From Cherax quadricarinatus (Eukaryota > Arthropoda > Malacostraca > Decapoda > Parastacidae): 64,000 nucleotides of DNA. The stretch lies in the NCBI RefSeq assembly GCF_038502225.1, contig NC_091312.1:28129190-28193189 (forward strand), read 5' to 3'. The notes under the pieces were generated by a model, which saw nothing but the letters and a program-made list of their open reading frames with translations, had not been told where the DNA came from and did no database searches. A program made the position numbers and the translations under genes. Positions 36,064 through 49,859 of this stretch are shown piece after piece (within the stretch, counting starts at the first letter, position 1; the number at the start of each line of letters is the position of its first letter).

Positions 36064-36424
36064 CGCCTTTCCCCACATATTTAATCTGCAATCCTTCAAA
36101 ATGCGTCTCCAGAAATAGTAAATATTTCGAATTTTTGTGTTCTTGGGTGTCGCAGGTTTCCGTGCTGTAAGTTGAGAATATTTAATTTGATCAAGTCCCA
36201 GCGCTGGTGTATTTTATCTAGTTGAGTGAGTCATTGTTAATGGGCCGTGTAGTGACAATTTACCCATTCTAAAATGAGTACCGTAGTGGTGTACATTCAC
36301 GAACTTGAGGAGTTTTCTGACTGGCTTCAAGTTTTCATTCAGCACTTGTGTATTGTACATAAGGGAAGGTGTGGATTGTTATTGGGGTTTTCAAGTAGAA
36401 ATTTGTCAGTTATATTACAAAATT
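36064..36424. other. No feature recognised
   Basis: Unique-looking sequence between the 24-bp array and the GT tract. Confidence 0.5.
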
Positions 36425-36930
<506 letters not shown>

Positions 36931-36933
<3 letters not shown>

Positions 36934-38748
36934 GAGAGAGAGAACATATATACACACATGATTTTTGTGTGGACTGCAAGGGGACAAAAATTTGCAAGCC
37001 CATTGCTCGATCGACCTTATTTATGGCAACTTCAGTAATACGGACTCAGACCCGTTGGCAAGGGAAAGAGCTGTTGGGCTTTTCCCCCTCGAGAAAAATA
37101 TGATGAAAAAATGAAATAAAATACATGAAATGGCTTAAATAATATCCTTTATCAAGACCTTTATTAGATAATTCTAACCTAAGGAAAAAAAATACGGACT
37201 AAAAAAGCTAGAGAAAGTATAAATAAAAATAATTTGAACTTGAGAAGTATTCACAATTTGAGGCTGTAATGCCACAGACGTAAACAGCTGTTCTTATTAC
37301 CAGGATCTTCTCCCACTGGTGTTTCACTCCAGGTGACAGACCTAAGTACTTCTCTGTATCATGATGAAGACTGAGTATCAAGTTGAGTCCATGACAAGAC
37401 GGTAGACAGGTGAAATGCAATCAGTTCCTTCTTAAAATATGATGGTTGGCTAAGGGTCTGAAGCTATTTTCCAGGTTGCACAAATACCTCTGGAAATACA
37501 CAAGTTTCTTGGCTATCTGATGAGTACTTCCAGGACAACATAACTGCATGTACACTGTGCCGGTACATACGGCACGTACCCTTTCCCATCCAGCTCTCTT
37601 CTTGATAACCAACCCATGAACCGAGGACTGGGAGGACAGGGCAAAAGGTTAATAAAGACAGCTGAAGGAAAAGGCATAAAACACTATTTCACTAACTGGA
37701 GACTTCAATACATAGCAGAATATCCCAGTGAAACAAGAAGATCACAACACTTATGCGAATTACAGGAATGTACAGCTGAAGTGAGGAAGCGAAAGATAAC
37801 TCCATCAAAAACAAAGAAAACTGAGAAGATAGGAAAAAAAAAGAAACACGGCAAACCGCAAAGCATAGGAGAATTAAATAATTCCCCCTCAATAGATAGC
37901 GCCACATACTACCCTTCCCGAAGAACTGAAGACCCGTTTAGCCCTACCACAGTCATAGAATTCGTACAGAATACTGATTTTACCATTTTCCTTTACACCC
38001 GTCATGTACAGGATTGCAGTACTTTAGCAGCGGTCACCACCTTGAAACTATCGTGCACTGAGACTACTGCTACCTGCTCTCCGTCTACTACTAGTACTAC
38101 CTCCACCGCTACTATCACCACCACCATTACTACTTACTACCTTCAAGAATACCGCGCTATACGGAAACCTCACCTTACTTCTTTTATCTAACTCTGTGTT
38201 GGTGCACTGTATTGTTTGTTGTAACATGACCAAGCTTCTTTTGAGCGTAACGAAACCACGGTAAATGTCATAACTTTCACATGTACCTTGACCCAACACC
38301 ATCGAAGTATAATTCCTTACAGTGAAGCTGAGCAACTTCAACCAATGTAACCACGCTACAGCAACCCCCTGTGAATTACTATAATATTTTGCATTAAACT
38401 AGTCTAATAAGTTTTGTATAAAAAAAATGCTCGCAAAAATCATTGGAGTTTATTATAGTTTACTGCTGTAATATGCACTCGAATGGAGCTCCCGAGCTGT
38501 TCCAGCTTCAGTTTGTAAAACTAAATAGGTGATCAGAGGAGCCTCTCCACGCTTGTCTTCCTCGTGTAATCAAGAGAGTATAACATTACTTGCCTCATAA
38601 TTCAGCATTAGTTAAACACGTATTTACTTCCATGTGCACAGGGGCTTGAGATCTTCCCCTCCACCTCGAGTTTAATGGGATTCTGAGAATGATTCTGGTT
38701 GGAGGAGATCGCGGGCATATGAGAAGACGGAGGTGAAGCACACACAGG
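36931..38748. other. Unassigned interval
   Basis: Several 60-190 codon frames occur, the longest at 37616-38191 plus (Thr-rich toward its end, where CTACTAC and ACCACC repeats begin at about 38083). None has a domain I recognise and no splice-consistent exon chain is apparent. A poly-purine stretch occurs around 37800-37860. Confidence 0.4.
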
Positions 38749-38822
38749 AGCCAGGAGCTGAGTCTCGACCCCTGCAACCACAATTAGGTGAGTACAATTA
38801 GGTGAATACACACACATACACA
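38749..38822 (+). repeat. CA-linked dispersed repeat R1 (copy 4)
   Basis: GAGCCAGGAGCTGAGTCTCG then ACCCCTGCAACCACAATTAG and GTGAGTAC. The motif ACAATTAGGTGA is immediately duplicated, then (CA)n begins. The best-preserved copy in the window. Confidence 0.8.
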
Positions 38823-39205
38823 AGCTCTTCTGTAACTACGAACAAACAACCACAAACCGATTAGCTCACACCCACATTGACATACTAGGCTACATAATAC
38901 CACACAAGATTCTGCGGCATGAGGCGCTGTACCTGTCATTCATGCCAAGACGTGATGGAGGCTCCATCCGCCGTCCGCTAATCGCGGAGGCGGCCTCTGA
39001 TCAGATAGGCTGTTGGTGATCGCTCTGCAATACAAGACTCGAGGGACTACTAAAGACACAAGTGGTAATATCATATCTCAACTGCAGCTCCCAGAAGACA
39101 CCTCAGTATAGCCGCCACTGAGGGGAATGAATAGTGATAACAATTAGTACAGTGATTGTATCCTCCTGTGTTACAGGTGTGCGCTTGCTCATTCATTGAG
39201 ATCAT
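38823..39205. other. No feature recognised
   Basis: Mixed sequence without coding or repeat signal. Confidence 0.5.
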
Positions 39206-39272
39206 CGCCGCCGCCGCCACCACCACCACCAACAGCAAGAATAACAACAACAACAACAACAACAACACCAAC
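39206..39272 (+). repeat. (GCC)n(ACC)n(AAC)n compound trinucleotide tract
   Basis: GCC, then ACC, then AAC triplets in series, with an inverted counterpart in composition at 39784. Confidence 0.9.
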
Positions 39273-39332
39273 ACCTCGACTGCTGGTACAGTCGTCCAGA
39301 CCACCACCATCACCACCACCCTCTTTCCTCTC

Positions 39333-39512
39333 TTCTCCGTATTCTGGCCCCTCAAGGAAGGTTCCTTGATGTTGGTGAGGGGCTCTTGATTTAGAGAATT
39401 GGATCTGTGCTCCAGTTCCCCGAATTAAGCCTGAATGCCTTCCACATTGTATAATCCTCCGGGTTTAGCGCTTCTTGATTATAATAATAATAATAATAAT
39501 TCTCCGTATTCT
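39333..39512 (+). mobile_element. (TAA)n-tailed retroposon R2 with 13-bp TSD (copy 1)
   Basis: Direct repeats TTCTCCGTATTCT at 39333-39345 and 39500-39512 flank a 154-bp insert. The 5' end GGCCCCTCAAGGAAGGTTCC contains a short palindrome TCAAGGAA/TTCCTTGA, and the 3' end reads GGGTTTAGCGCTTCTTGATT then (ATA)n. A TSD plus a simple 3' tail is the hallmark of target-primed retroposition. No ORF and no clear A/B boxes, so the parent LINE is unknown. Confidence 0.8.
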
Positions 39513-39613
39513 CCTTCCTCACTTTTCTCTCCCTTCCCACGTCTTCCTTCTCGCTTCTCTCCCTTTCCTAATAACTTTGCATGTAAATAGACTTAGCAAG
39601 TTATTTTGGCGTA

Positions 39614-39674
39614 CATCCTGTGACGGGCGACAAATTTTAAGGTTAATTTTGTTTACACTTGACGTCACAGGATG
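39614..39674. repeat. 11-bp inverted repeat
   Basis: CATCCTGTGAC at 39614-39624 pairs with GTCACAGGATG at 39664-39674. It may be a tiny MITE relic; weak. Confidence 0.45.
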
Positions 39675-39783
39675 AACGCTCAGCATATTGGTAATCAAGC
39701 TTGTGGTGTGTCAGTGATTCTGTGGTGACCTCATCTGAGTACCTGCAAAACAATGTTTATTTAAAACATGATATTGGGCTATT

Positions 39784-39832
39784 ACTACTACTACAACAAC
39801 AACTACTAGTACTACTACTACTACTAGTAGTA

Positions 39833-39905
<73 letters not shown>

Positions 39906-39906
39906 T
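39784..39906 (+). repeat. (ACT)n then (AAT)n trinucleotide tract
   Basis: ACT/ACA triplets to about 39830, a CTAGTAGTAAT junction, then about 25 AAT units. Confidence 0.95.
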
Positions 39907-40048
39907 CATGTGTATAAATTTAAAGTTTACATGAGAATTCTGAAGCATTCATACAATATTTTTTTGTAATATGTGTTCATAAGGTCTTTATATATCTGAC
40001 AATAAGAAATGGGTATAATTTTTGAAAGGGTGGAGGGGTAAGCTAGCG

Positions 40049-40160
40049 GAAGGCCTCCGTCAGATGACCGAAACCTCCAGTTGCGGGTCATCATATGACT
40101 AAGACACGCTCCAGGAAACACTTGTCCTGTTTCCCGACGGATCTAACCTGACCTATTAAA
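40049..40160 (+). repeat. Dispersed repeat R3 (copy 1)
   Basis: CCTCCAGTTGCGGGTCATCA then TATGACTAAGAC is shared with 48910-48943. It contains the near-palindrome GTCATCATATGAC and continues into CCAGGAAACACTTGTCCTGTTTCCCG-like sequence with its own small inverted GGAAACA/TGTTTCC. Confidence 0.65.
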
Positions 40161-40464
40161 CCCTGTTTCTTACTTTTTTTGGAAAACATTTTATTTACGT
40201 TACTCAGGTTAAGTTTGCTCAGACTGTTAACATAAATAATCACTTATTATAATATAACATCAATCTATGCGTTTAGTTGAAAAAAAAAACGGAGTATTTG
40301 ACCGGCAAAGTGGAGGACACAGCTGCTTGAGTCTAAGTAATATGTGGTCTTTGGAGTCCTGGCCTGGTGCGTGGTCTTCCAGAGTCCTGGTGCAGAGCAT
40401 GGATATTGTGTAAGTTGGTCTGGTATGTCGTCATGATGGAGCCCTGGTTTTGTAAGTGGCTGTG
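40161..40464. other. No feature recognised
   Basis: Mixed sequence, with repeated CCTGG motifs before the GGT tract. Confidence 0.45.
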
Positions 40465-40572
40465 GTTGTGGTGATGGTAGTGGTGGTGGTGGTAGTGACG
40501 GTGGTGGTGGTGGTAGTGATAGTGGTGATGGTAGTGATGGTGGAGATAGTAGTGGTGGTGGTGGTGGTGAGT
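40465..40572 (+). repeat. Imperfect (GGT)n tract
   Basis: GGT, AGT and GAT triplets; the His/Tyr- or Val-rich open frames are artefacts. Confidence 0.9.
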
Positions 40573-40795
40573 CAGGGTGATCCTGGTCTGGTAGGAGAGA
40601 TAAGCAGAACACCAGCTCGGTTTATGGCTATTGATTTTCCAGTTATTGCAGCTGGACCTTCCTAGGTTGGACGACCCATTTGTGCTCAACAGAGGGAGCT
40701 CAATTACACCCTTCTGCAAAAGAGAAATAGAGGAAGGAGAGAAAGAAGTTGGGGGAGCAGAGAAAAAGGCGAGTGGGATGGGAGGGTGGGCAAAT

Positions 40796-40853
40796 TATTA
40801 TTATAATCAAAAAGAAACGCTAAACCACAAGGGCTATACAGCGCTAGGGTGGG
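40796..40853 (-). mobile_element. Retroposon R2, 3' fragment (copy 2)
   Basis: ATTATTATTATAATCAAAAA then GAAACGCTAAACC and ACAAGGGCTATACAGCGC is the reverse complement of the R2 3' end, tail at the left. Confidence 0.7.
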
Positions 40854-40856
40854 CAA

Positions 40857-41396
<540 letters not shown>

Positions 41397-41621
41397 CCTT
41401 TCTCAACTAAAACCTGCTAAACCTGAAGTACAAGTAATTATGTTGAAAAAATAATGATTGTTATACAGAGGTCTGCAGTTTATTTTACAGGTATCGCAAA
41501 TGAAGAGGCTCGCATCAGTCTTGGCATCTTTGTTCATTAAACACACTGAAATTAAATTATTAATCCACACATCACTTCTTGATTTATTCATCGACACTCG
41601 TTCATTACGGCTTGAACTGAG

Positions 41622-43690
<2,069 letters not shown>

Positions 43691-43694
43691 ACCT

Positions 43695-43835
43695 GATTAC
43701 TCGGGCTGTGGTGCATACGTTGCTCTGCCTGCGGCTGGCACCACAATTAGGTCGATTAGACCAGCAGGTGGAAGGACTGGTCTGGGACCGCTCCGCAGGG
43801 GCAATGACCACTGAAACCTACTATAGGTAACCTAC
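43695..43835 (+). mobile_element. LINE 3' tail fragment
   Basis: One frame reads PDYSGCGAYVALPAAGTTI then RPAGGRTGLGPLRRGNDH and stop, the terminal ORF2 tail plus 3' UTR of the PDQPG-type LINEs (compare 46262-46670). About 140 bp remain. Confidence 0.65.
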
Positions 43836-44760
43836 AAGCAGTCTGGTATGCTCAAAGTGTTTATTTGCCCCTAAGTTTTCCGCTCTCCGTTACATCTTTT
43901 TCCTCTGCACAAAGAGCTAATCGTGTTCTCAGTCCTTGAGCCCTTCCTTCCTTCATTCCCACACTGAATCGGTGCACCATCACTTTAAGTTTGAATGCAA
44001 TCCAACCTTAGTGCTTTCTCACTTTCAGCCTCCTGCTTTACTCTCGCTTTCGACTGCTATTTATCATCTACGATTAGCAATTTCTCCAAATAATTTCTTC
44101 GTTTTTTAAAGCACATTTACCTCCTTCCATAGAATCTTACCGCTGGTCTGCCTCAGCCTATTGGTCGCCCACTAGAGATCTCGCTGACCACTCTAGACTA
44201 CACACCTTCCATCGAAGACAAGACATCTTTAATGACTCTTCTAGGCCTACTATAGACCCTCGACTGACCACTATGGATTACCACAGGATCTCATGTGACC
44301 GTTGGAGGTTACTACAAATCCTCTGTCGATCACAACGACCTACCCCTCCAAGTGGCCACTACAGACTCACCCTTGGCTTGCCACGGACCTCTCATTACTG
44401 CAGACTACCACAGACATCAGTCACAACGACTACCACGGAATATCAAGCACCACTGCAGGCAGTGCTTGAGGTTGCTGACCACCAATGCACACCACAATAT
44501 AATCCCGACTTACCAGGGCAGACCACTAAGCGTATTCCATCGATCTCACCGTTCGCTGAACACTATACACCTCGACCTGCCCCCTTTCTTTCGATCCTCT
44601 ATAAAATACCATAAGCCTTTAATAACCATATTTCTCATTATTAACCATAGTTCTCATTTGTTTATCAAAGAAAAATACCCATCAGTCGCAACAGACCTCA
44701 TCCTTGACAACCATTGACAACCAGACGCTCTTATTATCCTCTACACACCCTACTCTTCCT
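43836..44760. other. Pyrimidine-rich interval with degenerate CCACTA repeats
   Basis: 44160-44450 has many imperfect copies of (G)ACCACT(A)..GA(C)TACCA, too diverged for a firm period. No protein match; the 113- and 140-codon overlapping frames are composition effects. Confidence 0.4.
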
Positions 44761-44761
44761 A

Positions 44762-44900
44762 CGGCAAGATGTATACACCGAGCGGTGTCCATTTTTCAGT
44801 GTATATATACACACTGAGAGTTTACTTGATTTCCTGTTTTAGGCGTTAAAGGATTCTTGACTGGTGGTGACCTGGTTACATGCAGCCTTAACGACCCTTT
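44762..44900 (+). repeat. Dispersed repeat R4 (copy 1)
   Basis: TTTTTCAGTGTATATATACA then CACTGAGAGTTTACTTGATT and TTTTAGGCGTTAAAGG; related to 51594-51680. Confidence 0.55.
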
Positions 44901-45360
44901 GAGCAGTCGATAGGTTTTAATCCCAATTGACCATCTCATCGTGCCAGTACAGATCACCACTGTCGAGTGTAGTTCCTACTAAAGCGTATCCTTGGATGGC
45001 ACAATCAGTGTCTGCCTTCGATCGAGAACCATCAACCATAACGTTCTACTTCGCACGACAAGAACAAAAAAATACCGAGAGAAAAGAAAAGTGGAACCTG
45101 GCGATTAATTAACGGGGTGTACTCATTTGGGAAATAAAAATAAAAAAACGAGGAAAACTTAGTATATTGTAAAGAACAAGGAAAGGAAAGGCTGAGATAA
45201 ACACAGGTGATACACTTGGAAAGTTTAAAGTTCGATCATCGTTTTTTTTATTTTTCCTCTTTTATTTGTGGCCTTTCTACAACTTTTTGCTGGACCTTTT
45301 CAACTTGCTTCTTCTTTCTTCAGTACAGTGCGTGATACATGCGATTATTATTTTTCATCT
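44901..45360. other. No feature recognised
   Basis: Mixed sequence up to the palindrome; no coding or repeat signal. Confidence 0.5.
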
Positions 45361-45397
45361 GCCTCGACTCTCTGCCATGATGGCAGAGAGTCGAGGC
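45361..45397. repeat. Perfect palindrome, 18-bp arms
   Basis: The left arm GCCTCGACTCTCTGCCAT pairs with all 18 bases of the right arm around one central G. Very clean compared with its neutral surroundings. Confidence 0.95.
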
Positions 45398-46259
45398 TTG
45401 AGAACGTTTTCTGTTTACTGAGAAGCTAAGAGCCCCGAAGTCTCCTGAGTCACTTCTACAGTGTGTGTTCGTCACGAAAACCATCGCACACACTGTCTCT
45501 GGACTGTCAAACCCACTTACTGTTAAAACTGTGTATGAACCATCCTTACAGTGAAGGTGCCCTGTCTAAAATTTCTATAAATTTTTGCTATCAGGCTGAC
45601 AGAGTGCCTGTGCTTCCTCACTCAGAAACCAAGGTGACTCCTTTTAAAGACCCATTGACTCTGATGTGTCCAAATTCCTTAGTAGCTTCTCCACTTAATC
45701 CCCCGTTGTGTTGATATTATCCAGTGTCCACTTGTGTGTCCGTTCTCTCCTGCTCCTCCATTTTCTCAGTGAATACATCTGTGAAACTTTTGATTAGTTC
45801 ATCATAGACCTGCCTGTAACTGATGGCCATCTCTTAGATGGTAAGTGAATGTCATCTTACTTGTGATGCGTCTGTATAAAAGAACTTTTGAATCTGATCT
45901 TGCTGTTGTTACTACATTTCTTCATACTGTTGTTCTGTATCTCTTATTCTTTTCTCTCCTTACGTGTTTTTGTCTCTTCTGCTCATTTCTCTGTATCCGT
46001 TCTCTGCCGTCTATTGCCTCCGCAATTATGCACTTCCTATGTTGTCTTCGTTTCCAGTTCTCGTTCTCATCTAAACATAATCGCTTATTGTGTAGTCTGG
46101 TGTATTTCTCTCTTTCTAAGCTCCTTTCCAGGTTCATTTGCAAATGGAAGTCAAAGCTCAGGACTGTTTGATCACTCGCTCCCCGTGGAGACTCGCTGGA
46201 TAGGCTACCATTTACTGCTCCTGTAAAGCCCGGGTATGAAGGTGTGTGTGTTTGTTGCA
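45398..46259. other. No feature recognised
   Basis: T-rich; two overlapping ~110-codon frames around 45.85-46.23 kb have no recognisable domain. Confidence 0.45.
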
Positions 46260-46261
46260 TC

Positions 46262-46670
46262 GTTTACCCGGAGTTTACCTAGAGTCCCTTCCAGAGGTCA
46301 CCCGGTCCCAGGCCACTCCTCTTGGTTACTGGCCTGATCGATTAAGCTATTAGTGCATACCGCCCGCAGAATAAAGTATGCACCACAACCCCACTGATCA
46401 GGAACTGCTCTGAGGAATCTGTCGAGTTGCCTGTTGATGACAACTAGGCGTTGTTTGTTAATCCAGATTATGCATGAAGGGAAAATGTTGAGTCGTGGTA
46501 CCTTAACACTTACTGAATTCTCTCTCACTGTACTCATCGCTTCCCTGCTTTTAACTGCAGGTATTCTGCACCATCTGCCAAGCCTCGTGTGTTCATATGT
46601 AGTTATTTCGGTGTGCAGGTTTGGAACCAATGCCTCCAGTATCTTCCAGGTGTAGCTTATGATGTATCTT
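46262..46670 (-). mobile_element. LINE reverse transcriptase, C-terminal ~125 codons
   Basis: On the minus strand the frame reads RRQKRYIISYTWKILEALVP then NLHTEITTYEHTRLGRWCRI then VPRLNIFPSCI, ending RQLDRFLRAVPDQ and SLIDQAS. This is the best-preserved LINE piece here and matches the end of CR1/Jockey-like ORF2 (YT.WKI..GL.PN, RLGR.C.IP, RGPRLFNSLP, LDRFL...PDQPG). The catalytic YADD box and everything upstream are missing. Its 5' end merges into a 31-bp minisatellite. Confidence 0.82.
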
Positions 46671-46677
46671 TTTTGCC

Positions 46678-46966
46678 TGCGTTCAGAGTGCACCATGATG
46701 TCACATTCCAGCACAAGAGTGCACCATGATGCCACATCCTAGCACAAGAGTGCACCATGATGCCACATCCTAGCGCAAGAGTGCACCATGATGCCACATC
46801 TTAGCACAAGAGTGCACCATGATGCCACATCCTAGCACAAGAGTGCACCATGATGCCACATCTTAGCACAAGAGTGCACCATGATGCCACATCCTAGCAC
46901 AAGAGTGCACCATGATGCCACATCTTAGCACGAGAGTGCACCATGATGCCACATCCTGGCACAAGG
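46678..46966 (+). repeat. 31-bp minisatellite, ~9 units
   Basis: The unit is GAGTGCACCATGATGCCACA then TCCTAGCACAA. TCCTA and TCTTA units alternate in the middle, giving a 62-bp higher-order period. It directly abuts the LINE fragment. Confidence 0.92.
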
Positions 46967-47055
46967 TTCTAGTTATCCAACCTGTCCTTTTAGTTGCAGT
47001 TGTGATAATAACATTGTTGTGCTCCTCGAAGGTGGTATCTTCTGAGTGTAATGTG

Positions 47056-47265
47056 TGCACCGTTGAGGGTGATAACTACACCGTTGAGCATGATAACTAC
47101 ACCGTTGAGTGTGATGACTGCATCGCTGAGCATGATAACTACACCGTTGAGTATGATGATTACACCGTTGAGGATGATAACTACACCGTTGAGTGTGACA
47201 GCTACACCCTTGAGCGTGATGACTACACCGTTGAGCATGGTAACTACACTCTTGAGTGCTGTGAG
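47056..47265 (+). repeat. 21-bp minisatellite, ~10 units
   Basis: The unit is GTTGAGTGTGATGACTACAC then C. The plus frame gives a 7-residue repeat (YTVEHDN and variants) in a 128-codon frame at 46912-47298; changes are not biased to synonymous sites as far as I can see, so coding is unlikely. Confidence 0.88.
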
Positions 47266-47269
47266 GCCT

Positions 47270-47630
47270 TGGCTGGAAAGTCTCAATGGGACCTGTGATT
47301 CCCCGGGTCACAGAGGCCACGGCATCTGTTAGTACAGCTCATCACGCTCCCGTTTTTTCCTCTGCTAACAGAAACCAATTACTGGGAAAGAGGTTTTTAC
47401 CCCACACCCTCCCCCCGAGGCTCAGCCAGGGGGCGCTGGAGCCACCAAGAACACATGGAAAAGTCGGATAATACAGCCCTCGACTTTACCGCTTTCTGCT
47501 GTACCGAAGACATTTGTATATGTAAAAGAGTAAATCGTCGGGCCCTCTCTGATAATATATGCTTTTTTTATTATTAAAATTAGTATGGTCAAAATGTTTA
47601 CTCAGCCGTTGGTGTTTATAACACTGGAGG
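47270..47630. other. No feature recognised
   Basis: Unassigned sequence between two minisatellites. Confidence 0.5.
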
Positions 47631-47639
47631 AGGATGTTT

Positions 47640-47985
47640 GTCTGGGTGTTGGCACGAATGTTTGTGTTGCAGTTCTCCAGGATTTTTGTTGTGGTTCTCA
47701 GTGTTTGTGTCGCAATTCTTCTGTTTTTGGGTTGCAGTTTTTCAGTGTTTGTTTTGCACTTCTTCAGCGTTTGTGTTCCGCTTCTCCAGTGTTTGTGTTG
47801 CACTTCTGTTGCACTTTTTCAATGTTTGCGTTGCACTTCATTATTTGTATTCCACTTTTCCAACATTTGTGTTGTATTTCTCCAGTGTTTGCATTGCACT
47901 GCTCCAGTATTTGTATCTCCTTTCAATGTCAGTATTGCATAATCCAATATTTGTATTTCACTTCAATATTTGTGCTGCATTTCTG
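47640..47985 (+). repeat. Degenerate ~22-bp tandem repeat, ~14 units
   Basis: Units around AGTGTTTGTGTTGCACTTCT then CC with many changes and some length variation. Confidence 0.75.
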
Positions 47986-48224
47986 AAAATCTTCCCACAG
48001 AGTGCACCCGATGTTAACTCTGACACAAGCAGTTACTGCGGACTGGTACTAACATGATGTAGAATATCTCTGTACACCGTGTTCCTCCAGCTGACTGAGG
48101 TCATCCCTCGGGGTCCATGATAGCCATGAAGGAACTAATGGGCAAAAATATAATTTGTACTTGTATTGCCACTACAGGATGAGAGTACAAGGCAGTTCTT
48201 GTAGCACAGATGGAATACATTAAA

Positions 48225-48330
<106 letters not shown>

Positions 48331-48406
48331 TAATGTTTTGCACCGTCTCCACTATTATTCTCTGACCTGGAGTGATACAGACACTGGCTGCCGCATAGAC
48401 CCCATA

Positions 48407-48469
48407 ACAAAGATACCCAAGTGTTACAGACGTCTCCTATTCATCAACCTGTCTGTTTTGAATACCATT
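48407..48469 (+). mobile_element. 3' fragment of the 55-kb foldback retroposon family
   Basis: ACAAAGATACCCAAGTGTTA then CAGACGTCTCCTATTCATC, AACCTGTCTGTTTTGAATAC and CATT aligns base for base with 55503-55565, about 70-75% identical by eye. Only the 3' end is present, as expected for 5' truncation. Confidence 0.65.
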
Positions 48470-48663
48470 AATATATAATACCTCTGCTGTTGTTAGTGGA
48501 AAGATGGTCACAATCACTACGCTAGGGGTGACCAGCATATAGTACAGGGGTGGCCGAAGCGTTAATCTCAATCTACCAGTAGATCAAAAAGCCTTTTGTA
48601 GTAGAACGTGGGACGACCAGTACACCTAAAATACTTCATTAGGCTAGAAACTTAACGAAAATG

Positions 48664-48664
<1 letters not shown>

Positions 48665-48757
<93 letters not shown>

Positions 48758-48762
48758 TGTTT
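48665..48762 (+). repeat. (GT)n microsatellite
   Basis: About 48 GT units with one TATG interruption. Confidence 0.95.
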
Positions 48763-48904
48763 GACAATATATTTACATATAGGAAAAACACAAATGCCCG
48801 CCGCTGCCAAGTTCGGCCACCCGTGGTGTGAGGTATCCCTGGAAGATTATAGGTATCACCAGGCAGCACGTTTACACAGTGGCTGCCGTAGTGAGACGTA
48901 GACC

Positions 48905-48945
48905 AAACGCTCCAGCTGCGGGTCATCATATGACTAAGACTCAAT
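48905..48945 (+). repeat. Dispersed repeat R3 (copy 2)
   Basis: GCTCCAGCTGCGGGTCATCA then TATGACTAAGAC, as at 40070-40102. Confidence 0.65.
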
Positions 48946-49062
48946 TAGGCAACCACCCAGTTAGTTATTTAGACAGACGACGAAGGAGCAAGCTAACCAG
49001 CCAGCCAACCAGCCAGTTAGACAGTCGTCCAGCAAGTTAGCTGACTAGTTCTGTTGAAGAGT

Positions 49063-49463
49063 AGCCGGTATAATCGCCGGGCCCGGGCCTAATCCAAGAG
49101 GTGGCAAGGCCTTGGCTCCCTGTCGAGGGAGTGCCTCAGACCAATGTCTGTCATGGGAGGAGGTACAAGTACCTCCTATTCTTCTGGGACCACTTGTCCC
49201 CAGGCCTAGCTCCATTCCCCGCCCCCACGGGTCTCGGAGGGAGAAGCTAGGCTGCTTGTGTTGCCATAAACCCCGCTCACACTGGGTTCGAAAGGGGTGG
49301 CAGCTACATAGCAGCAGACGATGTCAGGAGGTGCAAAGGCACTACAATCCTTTTGAAGTCACACCCCAGCTTTGGGCGTTAAGCCCGAGCGCTGGGGAAG
49401 CTCAAGAATGTCTCTTGCTGTGTGTGTTGCTGCTGCTACTACTACGCTAGTCCATTGCACTCT
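49063..49463 (+). repeat. ~400-bp dispersed repeat R5 (copy 1)
   Basis: About 75-80% identical by eye to the reverse complement of 59503-59903. Shared blocks include CCGGGCCCGGGCC-like starts, CTCAGACCAATGTCTG, GTACAAGTACCTCC, GGTGCAAAGGCA, TTAAGCCCGAGCGCT and a terminal TTGCTGCTGCTACTACTAC. One frame stays open in both copies (CRGS.SDQCL.WE.VQVPP), but many differences change the encoded residue. No known domain. It may be part of a larger, unrecognised mobile element. Confidence 0.75.
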
Positions 49464-49858
49464 CTAGCTGGCCAAGTAGCTAGTCGTCTGTGGCCTCACC
49501 ATAAAGGAAAACATGAAATCTTTCCACCACAGAAACACAGTTTTCCTAAAAAGAAAAATACATAATCTCCCAGCAGCCATTTTCCCTTTGAAGTTTAATT
49601 ATTCCAATACAAATATTTTTATTATGGTTCTCACACGATTTTTTATGTTGCAACGAAAGGGTCGTAATGGAACAAACAAATCCACCACGAACTCAGGGAC
49701 AGAATTGTGCTTCACGTGCAATATTTTACTCTGAATTTATAGAGAAAAAACATATTCACGTTTTACTGGAACGTGAGAGACGGAGAAAGGGTTCATGATC
49801 CAAGACTTCGACCTGATGTCTCATTCTGACCGAATCTGTCTCTCATTCCCCTGCTAGG
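49464..49858. other. No feature recognised
   Basis: AT-rich unassigned sequence between R5 and R2. Confidence 0.5.
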
Positions 49859-49859
49859 T

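Noticed and set aside
32616..36170. 1,184-codon plus frame and overlapping 950-codon minus frames in the 24-bp array
   Set aside because: Stop-free repeat artefact; phase changes between the EYATQCTE and KSMPPSVL readings within the frame, and the same happens on the minus strand.
37616..38191. 191-codon plus frame as a gene
   Set aside because: Lys-rich then Thr-rich low complexity with no domain or signal; the 3' half overlaps ACC/ACT triplet repeats.
48548..48575. tRNA-like GGGGTGGCCGAAGCG start
   Set aside because: Resembles a tRNA-Leu/Ser 5' end, but no B box or T arm follows at a plausible distance.
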